NCBI RefSeq assembly: GCF_014199195.1
Contig: NZ_JACIJE010000001.1
Coordinates: forward strand, 434,001 to 498,000
Direction: 5' to 3'
Origin: Neoroseomonas alkaliterrae
Lineage (GTDB): Bacteria; Pseudomonadota; Alphaproteobacteria; Acetobacterales; Acetobacteraceae
DNA length: 64,000 nt
The number at the start of each line of letters is the position of its first letter. Position 1 is the stretch's first letter. This document shows positions 56,961 through 64,000 of this stretch, piece after piece. The position numbers and the translations under genes were made by a program. The notes below the pieces were generated by a model that saw only the letters and a list, made by a program, of their open reading frames with translations, ran no database searches and was not told where the DNA came from.

Positions 56961-58040
56961 ATGGACATGCTGCACATCCCCGTTGACGCACTCACCACCC
57001 TGGTGCGCGACGTCTTCGTCGCCGCCGGCTGCGACGATGCGGAAGCCGGCCGCATCGCGACGCATCTCGTCGGCGCCAATCTCGCGGGCCATGACAGCCA
57101 TGGCGTGGTGCGCGTGCCGCGCTATGTCGAATGGCTCGAAGCCGGCCATGTGGTGAAGGGTCAGACGGCCGAGGTCATCACCGATGGCGGTTGCTTCGCC
57201 GTGCTCGACGGCAAGTGGGGCTTCGGCCAGACGGTGGCGCCGCAGGCGGTCGCGCTCGGCATCGCCCGGGCGCAGGAGCATGGCGTCTGCGTCACCGCGC
57301 TGCGCAATGCCGGGCATATCGGCCGCGTCGGCGATTATGCCGAGCAGGCGATCGCCGCCGGGCTCATCTCCATCCACTTCGTCAATGTCGCGGGCAGCGT
57401 GCTGGTGGCGCCCTTCGGCGGGGTGGAGCGGCGCTTCTCCACCAATCCGGTCTCGATCGGCGTGCCGCTGCCGGGCAAGCCGCTGGTGCTCGACTTCGCG
57501 ACCTCGCTGGTGGCGGAGGGCAAGGTGCTGGTGGCCTCCTCGGGCGGCAAGAAACTGCCGGAGGGCGCGCTGATCGAGCCCGACGGGCGGCTCTCGACCG
57601 ACCCGCACACGCTCTACGGCCCCTATGACGCGATCGGGCCGCGCAACCCGGCCAACGGCAAGGGCGCGATCCGCGCCTTCGGCGAGCACAAGGGCTCGGG
57701 CCTCGCCTTCATGTGCGAGATGCTGGCCGGATGCCTGACCGCCGGCGGCACCTCGGGGCCTGTCGGGGAGCGGGGGCGCATCGCCAACGGGATGCTCTCG
57801 GTCTTCATCTCCCCGCGGCATTTCGGCACCCAGGCGGAGTTCGAGCGCATGGGCCTCGCCTATGCCGAATGGATCTCCGCCTGCCGTCCGGCGGACCCCG
57901 CGCAGCCGGTCCTGCTGCCCGGCGAGCCGGAGGAGCAGCGCCGCGCCGAGCGCACCCGCAACGGCGTGCCGCTTCCGCAGGATGCCTGGGCGAGCATCCT
58001 CGCCACCGCGACGCGGCTCGGGGTCAGGAGCCCCGTCTAG
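56961..58040 (+). CDS. malate/L-lactate dehydrogenase family (Ldh2) oxidoreductase
   Basis: This 359-residue protein belongs to the type 2 malate/lactate/ureidoglycolate/delta1-piperideine-2-carboxylate reductase family. HLVGANLAGHDSHGVVRVPR has the DSHG motif. TALRNAGHIGRVGDYAEQAI and FSTNPVSIGVPLPGKPLVLD are diagnostic, as are LDFATS and FGEHKGSGLA. It reduces or oxidises a 2-oxo/2-hydroxy acid with NAD(P)H. The nearby oxidases and dehydratase act on similar compounds. The start may be ATG 56961 or ATG 56967. Confidence 0.93.
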   Translation: MDMLHIPVDALTTLVRDVFVAAGCDDAEAGRIATHLVGANLAGHDSHGVVRVPRYVEWLEAGHVVKGQTAEVITDGGCFAVLDGKWGFGQTVAPQAVALGIARAQEHGVCVTALRNAGHIGRVGDYAEQAIAAGLISIHFVNVAGSVLVAPFGGVERRFSTNPVSIGVPLPGKPLVLDFATSLVAEGKVLVASSGGKKLPEGALIEPDGRLSTDPHTLYGPYDAIGPRNPANGKGAIRAFGEHKGSGLAFMCEMLAGCLTAGGTSGPVGERGRIANGMLSVFISPRHFGTQAEFERMGLAYAEWISACRPADPAQPVLLPGEPEEQRRAERTRNGVPLPQDAWASILATATRLGVRSPV

Positions 58041-58111
58041 GGCAGCCGCGGCGCCCGGCTCCCGCCCCGCCGCGCGCTGTCAAGGGCGCCTGCCGGCTGG
58101 TCCCGGCGCGG

Positions 58112-58735
58112 CTAGCGCCGCTCGGCCCGCCGCCGCCGCGCCCGCCGGAAGGCGAAGGCGAGATGCGCGAGATAGGCGCCGAGCGCCGCGCCGACCACGA
58201 CCCAGGCCAGCGGCTCGACCCACTTCTCCACCCGGTCGTAGTGGTCCTCGAGGAAGTAGCCCGCATAGGCGAGGAAGGTGAGCCACACCAGCGAGCCCAG
58301 CGCCGTCCAGAGGTAGAACACCCCGCGCGGGATCTCGACCATGCCCGCGGGCACCGAGATCAGCGTGCGCACGCCCGGGAACATCCGCCCGATGCAGATG
58401 GCGAACGGCCCCCAGCGCTTGAGCATGGCGGTGGCGCGGTCGAGATCCTCGACCTCCACCGCGAACCACTTGCCCCAGCGCGCGACCAGCGGGCGGAACC
58501 GCTCGACGCCGAGCCAGCGGCCGAGCTCGTACCAGAAGATGTTGCCGACCAGCGTGCCCCCCACCGCGGCGACGAGCAGCAGCAGCATCGAGAGCTGCCC
58601 CCGCGCGGCGGCGAAGCCCGAGGCGGCCATGATCAGCTCCGACGGGATGGGCGGGAACAGGTTCTCGAGCACCATCAGCGCGAAGATGCCGGCATAGCCG
58701 CCGGCGGCCACCATCTCGGTGATCCACTGGAACAT
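58112..58735 (-). CDS. DedA-family membrane protein
   Basis: This 207-residue protein has the DedA pattern: LMVLENLFPPIPSELIMAAS, LVGNIFWYELGRWLG and RMFPGVRTLISVPAGMVEIP. About five hydrophobic segments are present. DedA proteins are linked to lipid carrier or phospholipid flipping and membrane homeostasis. It directly follows the ArnT-like gene. Confidence 0.95.
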   Translation of the reverse strand: MFQWITEMVAAGGYAGIFALMVLENLFPPIPSELIMAASGFAAARGQLSMLLLLVAAVGGTLVGNIFWYELGRWLGVERFRPLVARWGKWFAVEVEDLDRATAMLKRWGPFAICIGRMFPGVRTLISVPAGMVEIPRGVFYLWTALGSLVWLTFLAYAGYFLEDHYDRVEKWVEPLAWVVVGAALGAYLAHLAFAFRRARRRRAERR

Positions 58736-60424
58736 TCAGTCCACCCTGAACAGCGAGAGCGCGACCTGCCGCCCGCGCACGTAGTTGAGGCCCGCAACGG
58801 TGCCGAGTTCGCGCAAGGTGAGGCCGCGCTCCGCAGCCGCCGCGCGGAAGGCGGCTTCCTGCCGGTCGTTCACGGCGACGATGCGGCCCTGCCCGCCGGC
58901 CAGGAACGCCGCCGCCGCCGCGCCGTCGCGCAGCAGCCGGATCTCCCCGCCCAGGGCGAATTGCAGGGAGGGCTCGTGATAGCCGACCACGCCGAAGCGC
59001 TCGTCGGGCAGCCCCGGCGCGACGGCCGCGAGCTGCGCGGCGAGGCGCGGGGAGAGCCACACCGCCTGCAGGCGGGGGATCACGCCCTCGAGCACGCTGG
59101 CATAGACCGGCACGGCGAGGATCGCGCCGGCGAGCGCCGCCCGCCCCCAGGCCTGCGCGCGCGCGAGGCGCAGCAGCACCCAGGCCATGGCGGCGCCGGC
59201 CGCGATGCCGAGCAGCGCGAAGACCTCGACGCGCCCCTCGACATGCAGCGCCGCCGCGCCGGCGACCAGCGGCAGCCCGACCGCCACGCCCACCAGCGCC
59301 GCATTGCCGAGCCAGCCCATCCAGCGCGGCGGCGCCACCCGCAGCGGGTCCATCGCCCAGCGCGCGCCGAGCAGCATCAGCGCCGGGAAGGTGGGCAGCA
59401 CGTAGTGCGGCAGCTTCGTCGCCACCGCCTCGAAGAGCAGCCAGGTCGGCACCGTCCAGGCAAGCAGGAAGCGCACCGGCGGGCTCATGCGCTCGGCCCA
59501 GGCCTGGGGCAGCGCGCGCAGCACGATCCAGGCCGAGGGGAAGGCGGTGATGCCGAAGATCGCCGCATACATCCCCGGCGGCCCCCAATGCGCCTCCTCG
59601 CCCGAGGAGACCTTGCCGAGCATGTCGCCGCCGATCGCCTCGGCGAAGAAGCGGCCTTCGGTCGCGATGCCGATGGCGACGAACCAGGGGGCGGCGAAGA
59701 GCGCCATCAGCGGCAGGCCCCAGCCCGGCCGCAGCGCCGCGAGCCAGGGGGCGGAGAGGCGCCAGAATCGCGCCCCGCGCGGACGGTCCATGACGGCAAG
59801 CGTGATGCCGGCCAGCAGCGGCACCATGGGCGCGATCGGCCCCTTCAACAGCACGCCGAGGCCGAGCACCGCCCAGAACCCCGCCGCCATCGTTGGGCTG
59901 AAGCGGTCGGGCGCGAGATAGGCGCGGCCCATCAGGCCCATGGCGATGGTGATGCTCGCCAGCAGCGCGGCATCCGTCTTGGCGATATGCGTCTCGACCA
60001 CGAGCACCATGCTGGGCGCGAGCATCGCCGCCGCGACGAAGGCCGCCCGCCGCCCCACCAGCGCGCGGCCGAGCAGGAAGGTCGCCAGCACCGCCGCCAG
60101 CGCCCCGAGCAGGGAGGGCACGCGATAGGCCCAGATCTGCCCGCGCGCCGGCACCCCGGCGGCCTCGAGACCATGCACCACGGCGGCCTGCGCCCAGTGG
60201 ATGCCGGCCGGCTTCTTGTTGCGCTCGACCTCGCCGAGGCGGATGCGGACATAGTCCCCGCTCTCGACCATCTGGCGCGTGGCCTGGGCGAAGCGGCTCT
60301 CGTCACGGTCGCCAGGCGGGATGGTGAAGAAGCCCGGCAGCCAGAGCAGCAGGCAGAGCGCGACGAGCCAGAGGGCCGGCCATCGCGTTTCGGGCAGCCG
60401 GTCGAGGAAGGCAGCGGCGCGCAT
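58736..60424 (-). CDS. ArnT-like glycosyltransferase (GT83/PMT family)
   Basis: This 562-residue integral membrane transferase has the N-terminal motif PPGDRDESRFAQATRQMVES, in which the DE pair is the catalytic acid region of ArnT/PMT enzymes. KKPAGIHWAQAAVVHG and VSSGEEAHWGPPGMYA are in periplasmic loops. At least 11 hydrophobic segments follow. ArnT adds aminoarabinose to lipid A, but the sugar and acceptor here are unknown. Pairing with DedA fits an envelope-lipid modification operon. Confidence 0.92.
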   Translation of the reverse strand: MRAAAFLDRLPETRWPALWLVALCLLLWLPGFFTIPPGDRDESRFAQATRQMVESGDYVRIRLGEVERNKKPAGIHWAQAAVVHGLEAAGVPARGQIWAYRVPSLLGALAAVLATFLLGRALVGRRAAFVAAAMLAPSMVLVVETHIAKTDAALLASITIAMGLMGRAYLAPDRFSPTMAAGFWAVLGLGVLLKGPIAPMVPLLAGITLAVMDRPRGARFWRLSAPWLAALRPGWGLPLMALFAAPWFVAIGIATEGRFFAEAIGGDMLGKVSSGEEAHWGPPGMYAAIFGITAFPSAWIVLRALPQAWAERMSPPVRFLLAWTVPTWLLFEAVATKLPHYVLPTFPALMLLGARWAMDPLRVAPPRWMGWLGNAALVGVAVGLPLVAGAAALHVEGRVEVFALLGIAAGAAMAWVLLRLARAQAWGRAALAGAILAVPVYASVLEGVIPRLQAVWLSPRLAAQLAAVAPGLPDERFGVVGYHEPSLQFALGGEIRLLRDGAAAAAFLAGGQGRIVAVNDRQEAAFRAAAAERGLTLRELGTVAGLNYVRGRQVALSLFRVD

Positions 60425-60508
60425 CGCGCGGCGCCTCTAGCACGCTGCGGCGCGGGCGGCCATGAAGGCCGTGCGGCGCGCCGGGCCTCCGGGGCAGCCC
60501 CCGATCTT

Positions 60509-60524
60509 GTCGAAAAATCTTACA
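60509..60524 (+). promoter_or_regulatory. putative activator-binding motif upstream of PEP-CTERM gene 2
   Basis: GTCGAAAAATCTTACA differs from the motif at 8163-8178 at two positions and stands 63 bp before the GG of a sigma-54-like promoter. With one more base it forms TGT-N11-ACA. It lies in an AT-rich 260-base gap. Confidence 0.6.
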
Positions 60525-60586
60525 TCGCGACGCCTATTTGCACCAACCCAGGCGCGAAGCCTTTGATTTACGACTGCTCTTTTTCT

Positions 60587-60602
60587 TGGCGCAGTTTCTG
60601 CT
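60587..60602 (+). promoter_or_regulatory. putative sigma-54 (-24/-12) promoter
   Basis: TGGCGCAGTTTCTGCT has GG at 60588-60589 and GC at 60600-60601 with ten bases between. It differs from the consensus TGGCACG-N4-TTGCW at three positions. It is about 83 bp before the GTG start. Confidence 0.5.
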
Positions 60603-60684
60603 TTAGAGACGATCGGGGCGGGCTGCGGCCGGCGCGGAGAGCGTTCCGCCGGGCATCCCGCAGGACCAGGGGGAACCACAGAAC

Positions 60685-61287
60685 GTGAAGAAGCATCTTC
60701 TTGCCGCCGCCGCCGCCATCGCGGTCGGCACCGCGGCGCCCGCCGCGAAGGCGGCCTTCCTCGACTTCGAGGACGGGATCCTGGGCTCGCCCGTCGGCGC
60801 CTTCTACGCCGGCCAGGGCGTGAGTTTCGCGAACACCGAGTTCACCTGGTCCGGCGGCTTCGCCGGCGCGTCCGGGATCGTCGGCATCCGCGCGCAGGGG
60901 ACCTACTGGTTCGGCGCCGGCCATGCCGTGGTCGGCGTGTTCAGCCAGGCCGTCTCCTCGGTCGCGATCACGGGCATCGACATCGGCGTCGCGGGCATCC
61001 GCATCGACGCGTATGACGCCGTCTCCGGCGGCAATCTCGTCGCCTTCGGCGAGGCCTTCGGGCCGGGCGTCGGCGTCGGCACCTTCCACACCGTGACCGC
61101 CGCGGCGCCGAACATCCGCCGCTTCGAGATCTACCAGCCGGCCTACAACGGCTATGACGGCATGCTGATGGACAACCTCTCCTTCACCCTCGCGGCGGTG
61201 CCGGGCCCGGCCTCGCTCGCGCTGTTCGGGATGGGGCTGCTCGGCCTCGGCATCGCCGCGCGCCGCCGCGCGCCGGCCCGCGCCTGA
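60685..61287 (+). CDS. PEP-CTERM-type exported surface protein
   Basis: This 200-residue protein has a signal peptide KKHLLAAAAAIAVGTAAPAA and a mature part with the same look as many PEP-CTERM proteins (FLDFEDGILGSPVGAFYAGQ, SVAITGIDIGVAGIRIDAYD, DGMLMDNLSFTLAAV). The tail VPGPASLALFGMGLLGLGIA plus ARRRAPARA is the sorting signal. A GTG start has AGGGGGAA upstream. It stands alone between a sigma-54-type promoter and a hairpin terminator. Confidence 0.85.
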   Translation: MKKHLLAAAAAIAVGTAAPAAKAAFLDFEDGILGSPVGAFYAGQGVSFANTEFTWSGGFAGASGIVGIRAQGTYWFGAGHAVVGVFSQAVSSVAITGIDIGVAGIRIDAYDAVSGGNLVAFGEAFGPGVGVGTFHTVTAAAPNIRRFEIYQPAYNGYDGMLMDNLSFTLAAVPGPASLALFGMGLLGLGIAARRRAPARA

Positions 61288-61295
61288 ACCGGCGG

Positions 61296-61325
61296 CCTGG
61301 CGGGGCGCAGGGGAGCCCCGCCAGG
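61296..61325 (+). terminator. terminator-like hairpin after PEP-CTERM gene 2
   Basis: CCTGGCGGGGC (61296-61306) pairs perfectly with GCCCCGCCAGG (61315-61325), with an 8-base loop. No U-tract follows, so it may be a processing stop or a weak terminator. Confidence 0.6.
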
Positions 61326-61414
61326 CCCGCCCGGGGGCGACCGAAGCCCCCCGCTCTGGCCCTGCGGCCCCTCGGGTGCGATGAAGGCGTGCGAACCCCC
61401 GCCCGCGTGAAGCC

Positions 61415-62680
61415 TTGACCGCACCCACCCATCCGCCGCCGCCCGGCCTGCCCACCCGCCGCGCCGCGCGCGACCTCCTCACCGCCACGCTCGAGCAGCG
61501 CCGACCGCTGGAGGAGGCGCTGGAGGCGCTGCCCGCGCGCCTCGATCCGCGCGACCGCGCCGCCGCGCACCGCATCGCCGCCACGGTGCTGCGCCGCCTC
61601 GGCAGCCTGGACGAGATCCTTGCCCCCTTCCTGCGCAAGGAGCCGCCGCCCCCGGCGCGCCACGCGCTGCGCATCGGCGCGGCGGAACTGCTGCTTCTGG
61701 GCACGCCGCCCCATGCCGCCGTCGCCACCGCCGTGGCGCTCGCGCCGCGGGCCTTCGCCGGGCTGGTCAATGCCGTGCTGCGCAAGGTCGCGGCCGAGGG
61801 CGCGGCGGCGCTGGAGGGGCTCGATGCCGCGCGGCTCGACACGCCGCCCTGGCTCTGGGCCTCCTGGCACGCCGCCTATGGCCCCGCGGTGCGCGCCATT
61901 GCCGAGGCCCACCGTGCCCCCGCGCCGCTCGACCTGACCCCCGCGCCGGGCGCCAGCCCGCCCGAGGGTGCCGAGGTGCTTCCCACCGGCTCCTGGCGGC
62001 TTTCGGCCGGCACGCGCGTGACCGACCTGCCCGGCTTCGCCGAGGGACGCTTCTGGGTGCAGGACGCCGCCGCCGCCCTGCCGGCCCTGCTGCTGGCGCC
62101 GCGGCCGGGCGAGCGCATCGCCGACCTCTGCGCCGCGCCCGGCGGCAAGACGGCGCAGCTCGCCGCCGCCGGCGCCGAGGTCACGGCGGTCGAGCGCGAC
62201 GCGCGGCGGCTCGACCGCCTGCGGGAGAACCTCGCGCGGCTGCGCCTTCGCGCCACCATCGTGCAGGCCGATGCCGCCGCCTGGACGCCGGATGCGCCCT
62301 TCGACGCCATCCTGCTCGACGCGCCCTGCACCGCGACGGGGACCATCCGCCGCCACCCCGATGTCGCCCATGCCAAGCGCCCGCGCGACGTTCCCGCGGC
62401 GGCGGAGGCGCAGGCGCGGCTGCTCGCCGCCGCGGCGCGGATGCTCAGGCCCGGCGGGCGGCTGGTCTTCGCCACCTGCTCGCTGCAGCCGGAGGAGGGC
62501 GAGGCGCATCTCCCGCGCGCCGCCGCGCTCGGCCTGGTGCACAAGCCCTTCTTGCCGGCCGAGCTGCCCGGGCTGCCGGAGGCGATCACGCCTGCGGGCT
62601 GCCTGCGCACGCGGCCGGATTTCTGGGCGGGGCGGGGCGGGATGGACGGGTTCTTCGCGGCGCGGTTCCGGCGCCCCTGA
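61415..62680 (+). CDS. rsmB: 16S rRNA (cytosine(967)-C5)-methyltransferase (RsmB-like)
   Basis: This 421-residue protein has an NusB-like N-terminal domain (about 15-130, RDRAAAHRIAATVLRRLGS) and a SAM methyltransferase domain. PGERIADLCAAPGGKTAQLA is the SAM site, the catalytic Cys pair is in LLDAPCTATGTIRRHPD and FATCSLQPEEGEAH, and RFWVQDAAAALPALLL is typical. It methylates C967 of 16S rRNA (family knowledge). The start is TTG at 61415. Confidence 0.92.
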   Translation: MTAPTHPPPPGLPTRRAARDLLTATLEQRRPLEEALEALPARLDPRDRAAAHRIAATVLRRLGSLDEILAPFLRKEPPPPARHALRIGAAELLLLGTPPHAAVATAVALAPRAFAGLVNAVLRKVAAEGAAALEGLDAARLDTPPWLWASWHAAYGPAVRAIAEAHRAPAPLDLTPAPGASPPEGAEVLPTGSWRLSAGTRVTDLPGFAEGRFWVQDAAAALPALLLAPRPGERIADLCAAPGGKTAQLAAAGAEVTAVERDARRLDRLRENLARLRLRATIVQADAAAWTPDAPFDAILLDAPCTATGTIRRHPDVAHAKRPRDVPAAAEAQARLLAAAARMLRPGGRLVFATCSLQPEEGEAHLPRAAALGLVHKPFLPAELPGLPEAITPAGCLRTRPDFWAGRGGMDGFFAARFRRP

Positions 62681-62712
62681 GCCGGGCCGCCGCCCGCCGT
62701 CACCCAGCGGGC

Positions 62713-63885
62713 CTAGTAGGATTTCGGCAGGCCCAGCACCCGCTCGGCGATGTGGCTCAGGATCAGTTCCCGGCTCACCGGCGCGATGCGCGGGATCAGG
62801 CTTTCGCGCAGGTAGCGCTCGACATGGTATTCCTGCGCATAGCCCATGCCGCCATGCGTCATCACGGCGGTCTCGGCGGCGGAGAAGCCGGCCTCGGCGG
62901 CGAGATACTTTGCCGCGTTGGATTCCGCCCCGCAGTCGCGCCCGGCATCGTAGAGCGCCGCCGCCTTCAGGACCATCAGCTCGGCGGCCTCGAGATGCGC
63001 CCAGCAGCGCGCGAGCGGATGTTGGATGCCCTGGTTCTGCCCGATGGCGCGGCCGAAGACGCGGCGTTCCCGCGCGTAGTCGGCCGCCTTGCGCAGCGCC
63101 GCGCGGCCGATGCCCACGGCCTCGGCGGCGATCAGGATGCGCTCGGGGTTCATGCCGTGCAGGATGTAGTGGAAGCCCTTGCCTTCCTCGCCGATGCGGT
63201 CCTCGACCGGCACCTCGAGGCCGTCGAAGAACACCATGTTCGAATCGACCGCATGGCGGCCCATCTTCTCGATCAGGCGGATCTCCACCCGCGCGCGGTC
63301 GATGTCGGTGTAGAAGAGCGACAGGCCGTCGGTCTTGCGCTTCACCGCCTCGAGCGGCGTGGTGCGCGCGAGCAGCAGCATCTTGTTCGCCACCTGCGCG
63401 GTGCTGATCCACATCTTCTGGCCGCGCACCACGTAGCGATCCCCCTGCCGCTCCGCGCGCGTCTTGAGCTGGGTGGTGTTGAGCCCGACATCGGGCTCGG
63501 TCACCGCGAAGCAGGGCTTGTCGCGCCCGGCGATGAGCGGCGGCAGGGCGCGCCGCTTCTGCTCCTCGGTGCCGAAGACGACGACCGGGTTCAGGCCGAA
63601 GATGTTCATGTGGATGGCCGAGGCGCCGCTCATGCAGGCGCCGCTCTCGGCGACCGCCTGCATCATCACCGCCGCCTCGGTGATGCCGAGCCCGCCGCCG
63701 CCATAGGCCTCCGGCATGGCGATGCCGAGCCAGCCGCCCGCGGCCATGGCGGCGTGGAACTCCTCGGGGAAGGTGCCTTCGCGGTCCTTGCGCAGCCAGT
63801 ATTCGTCGCCGAAGGCGGCGCAGAGCCTGAGGACCTGCTCGCGGATCTCGGCCTGCTCGGCCGTCAGTTCGAAGGCCATGGCCAT
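62713..63885 (-). CDS. acyl-CoA dehydrogenase
   Basis: This 390-residue flavoprotein has the acyl-CoA dehydrogenase pattern: PCFAVTEPDVGLNTTQLKTR, VVRGQKMWISTAQVANKMLL, and the C-terminal VMTHGGMGYAQEYHVERYLRE region (core THGGMGYAQEYHVERYLR). It oxidises an acyl-CoA, with chain type unknown. The start may be ATG 63885 or ATG 63879. A perfect palindrome lies 86 bases upstream. Confidence 0.95.
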   Translation of the reverse strand: MAMAFELTAEQAEIREQVLRLCAAFGDEYWLRKDREGTFPEEFHAAMAAGGWLGIAMPEAYGGGGLGITEAAVMMQAVAESGACMSGASAIHMNIFGLNPVVVFGTEEQKRRALPPLIAGRDKPCFAVTEPDVGLNTTQLKTRAERQGDRYVVRGQKMWISTAQVANKMLLLARTTPLEAVKRKTDGLSLFYTDIDRARVEIRLIEKMGRHAVDSNMVFFDGLEVPVEDRIGEEGKGFHYILHGMNPERILIAAEAVGIGRAALRKAADYARERRVFGRAIGQNQGIQHPLARCWAHLEAAELMVLKAAALYDAGRDCGAESNAAKYLAAEAGFSAAETAVMTHGGMGYAQEYHVERYLRESLIPRIAPVSRELILSHIAERVLGLPKSY

Positions 63886-63970
63886 CCCCTCCGGTGCCGG
63901 GCGAAGGGGCCAGATGCGCGCGGGGCTGTCAATGCGGCATTGACGCGCGCGTTCGCGGAATCCACCCTGC

Positions 63971-63986
63971 GTTCGGATATCCGAAC
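63971..63986. promoter_or_regulatory. perfect 16-base palindrome upstream of the acyl-CoA dehydrogenase
   Basis: GTTCGGATATCCGAAC is fully self-complementary. The position between the acyl-CoA dehydrogenase and whatever starts beyond the window (GGGAGAAGGGG follows at the edge) suggests a dimeric repressor site, IclR- or TetR-like, for divergent genes. Confidence 0.55.
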
Positions 63987-64000
63987 ACGGGAGAAGGGGC

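Overview
The window is a very GC-rich (roughly 70-75 % by eye) alphaproteobacterial chromosome segment. The gene families and their order fit the Rhodospirillales, most likely Acetobacteraceae of the Roseomonas type. The evidence is a hslUV-hisB-DUF2628-hisH-hisA-hisF-hisE cluster, a Tim44-like/MltA pair, a DUF1674/DUF2237 pair, an orphan tripartite-tricarboxylate (Bug/TctC) binding protein, and two PEP-CTERM-type surface proteins. This placement is inference. No rRNA, tRNA, CRISPR array, transposase or prophage gene was seen, and no gene-free stretch exceeds 300 bases.

Layout. 1-8.1 kb: a cut-off TPR/ATP-grasp gene, YggS, TrpS, a PhoR-type kinase, an LpoA-like lipoprotein, RsmI, a CigR-like protein and a HIT hydrolase. 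8.1-18.8 kb: the first PEP-CTERM protein, then the dispersed histidine cluster (E, F, A, H, B) interrupted by unrelated genes, then the HslVU protease. 18.8-36.7 kb: housekeeping and lipid or cell-wall genes (EcsC, thioesterase, thiolase, TetR, epimerase, MltA, Tim44-like, HtpX, DUF1674, DUF2237, a hybrid histidine kinase, PolA, hydrolase, YdcF). 36.7-44.5 kb: two paralogous lipoproteins flanking a halogenase-like flavoprotein and a glycosyltransferase, a CopA-CueR-CopZ copper operon, and a tandem pair sharing a periplasmic domain, the second fused to a trypsin-like protease. 44.7-58 kb: a leftward catabolic operon (D-amino-acid-oxidase-like, Thr/Ser dehydratase, TctC, GMC oxidoreductase, MFS) facing a rightward ABC importer with an SDR and a malate/lactate dehydrogenase. 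58-64 kb: DedA, an ArnT-like transferase, the second PEP-CTERM protein, RsmB, and an acyl-CoA dehydrogenase beside a perfect operator-like palindrome.

Two patterns go beyond gene content. First, five copies of a ~125-bp element built of three hairpins lie only between convergent genes. In all five, the first bases of the element (TGATRCC) supply the TGA stop codon of a flanking gene. Second, both PEP-CTERM genes, 52 kb apart, share a 16-base upstream motif (GTCGRAAAAYCTTACA) placed 61-63 bp before a GG-N10-GC sigma-54-type promoter, which suggests one regulon for exported surface proteins. Other points of interest are a histone-H1-like tail on HisE, a nearly leaderless copA promoter with a clear CueR operator, and a MITE-like ~120-bp inverted-repeat element at 56.8 kb.
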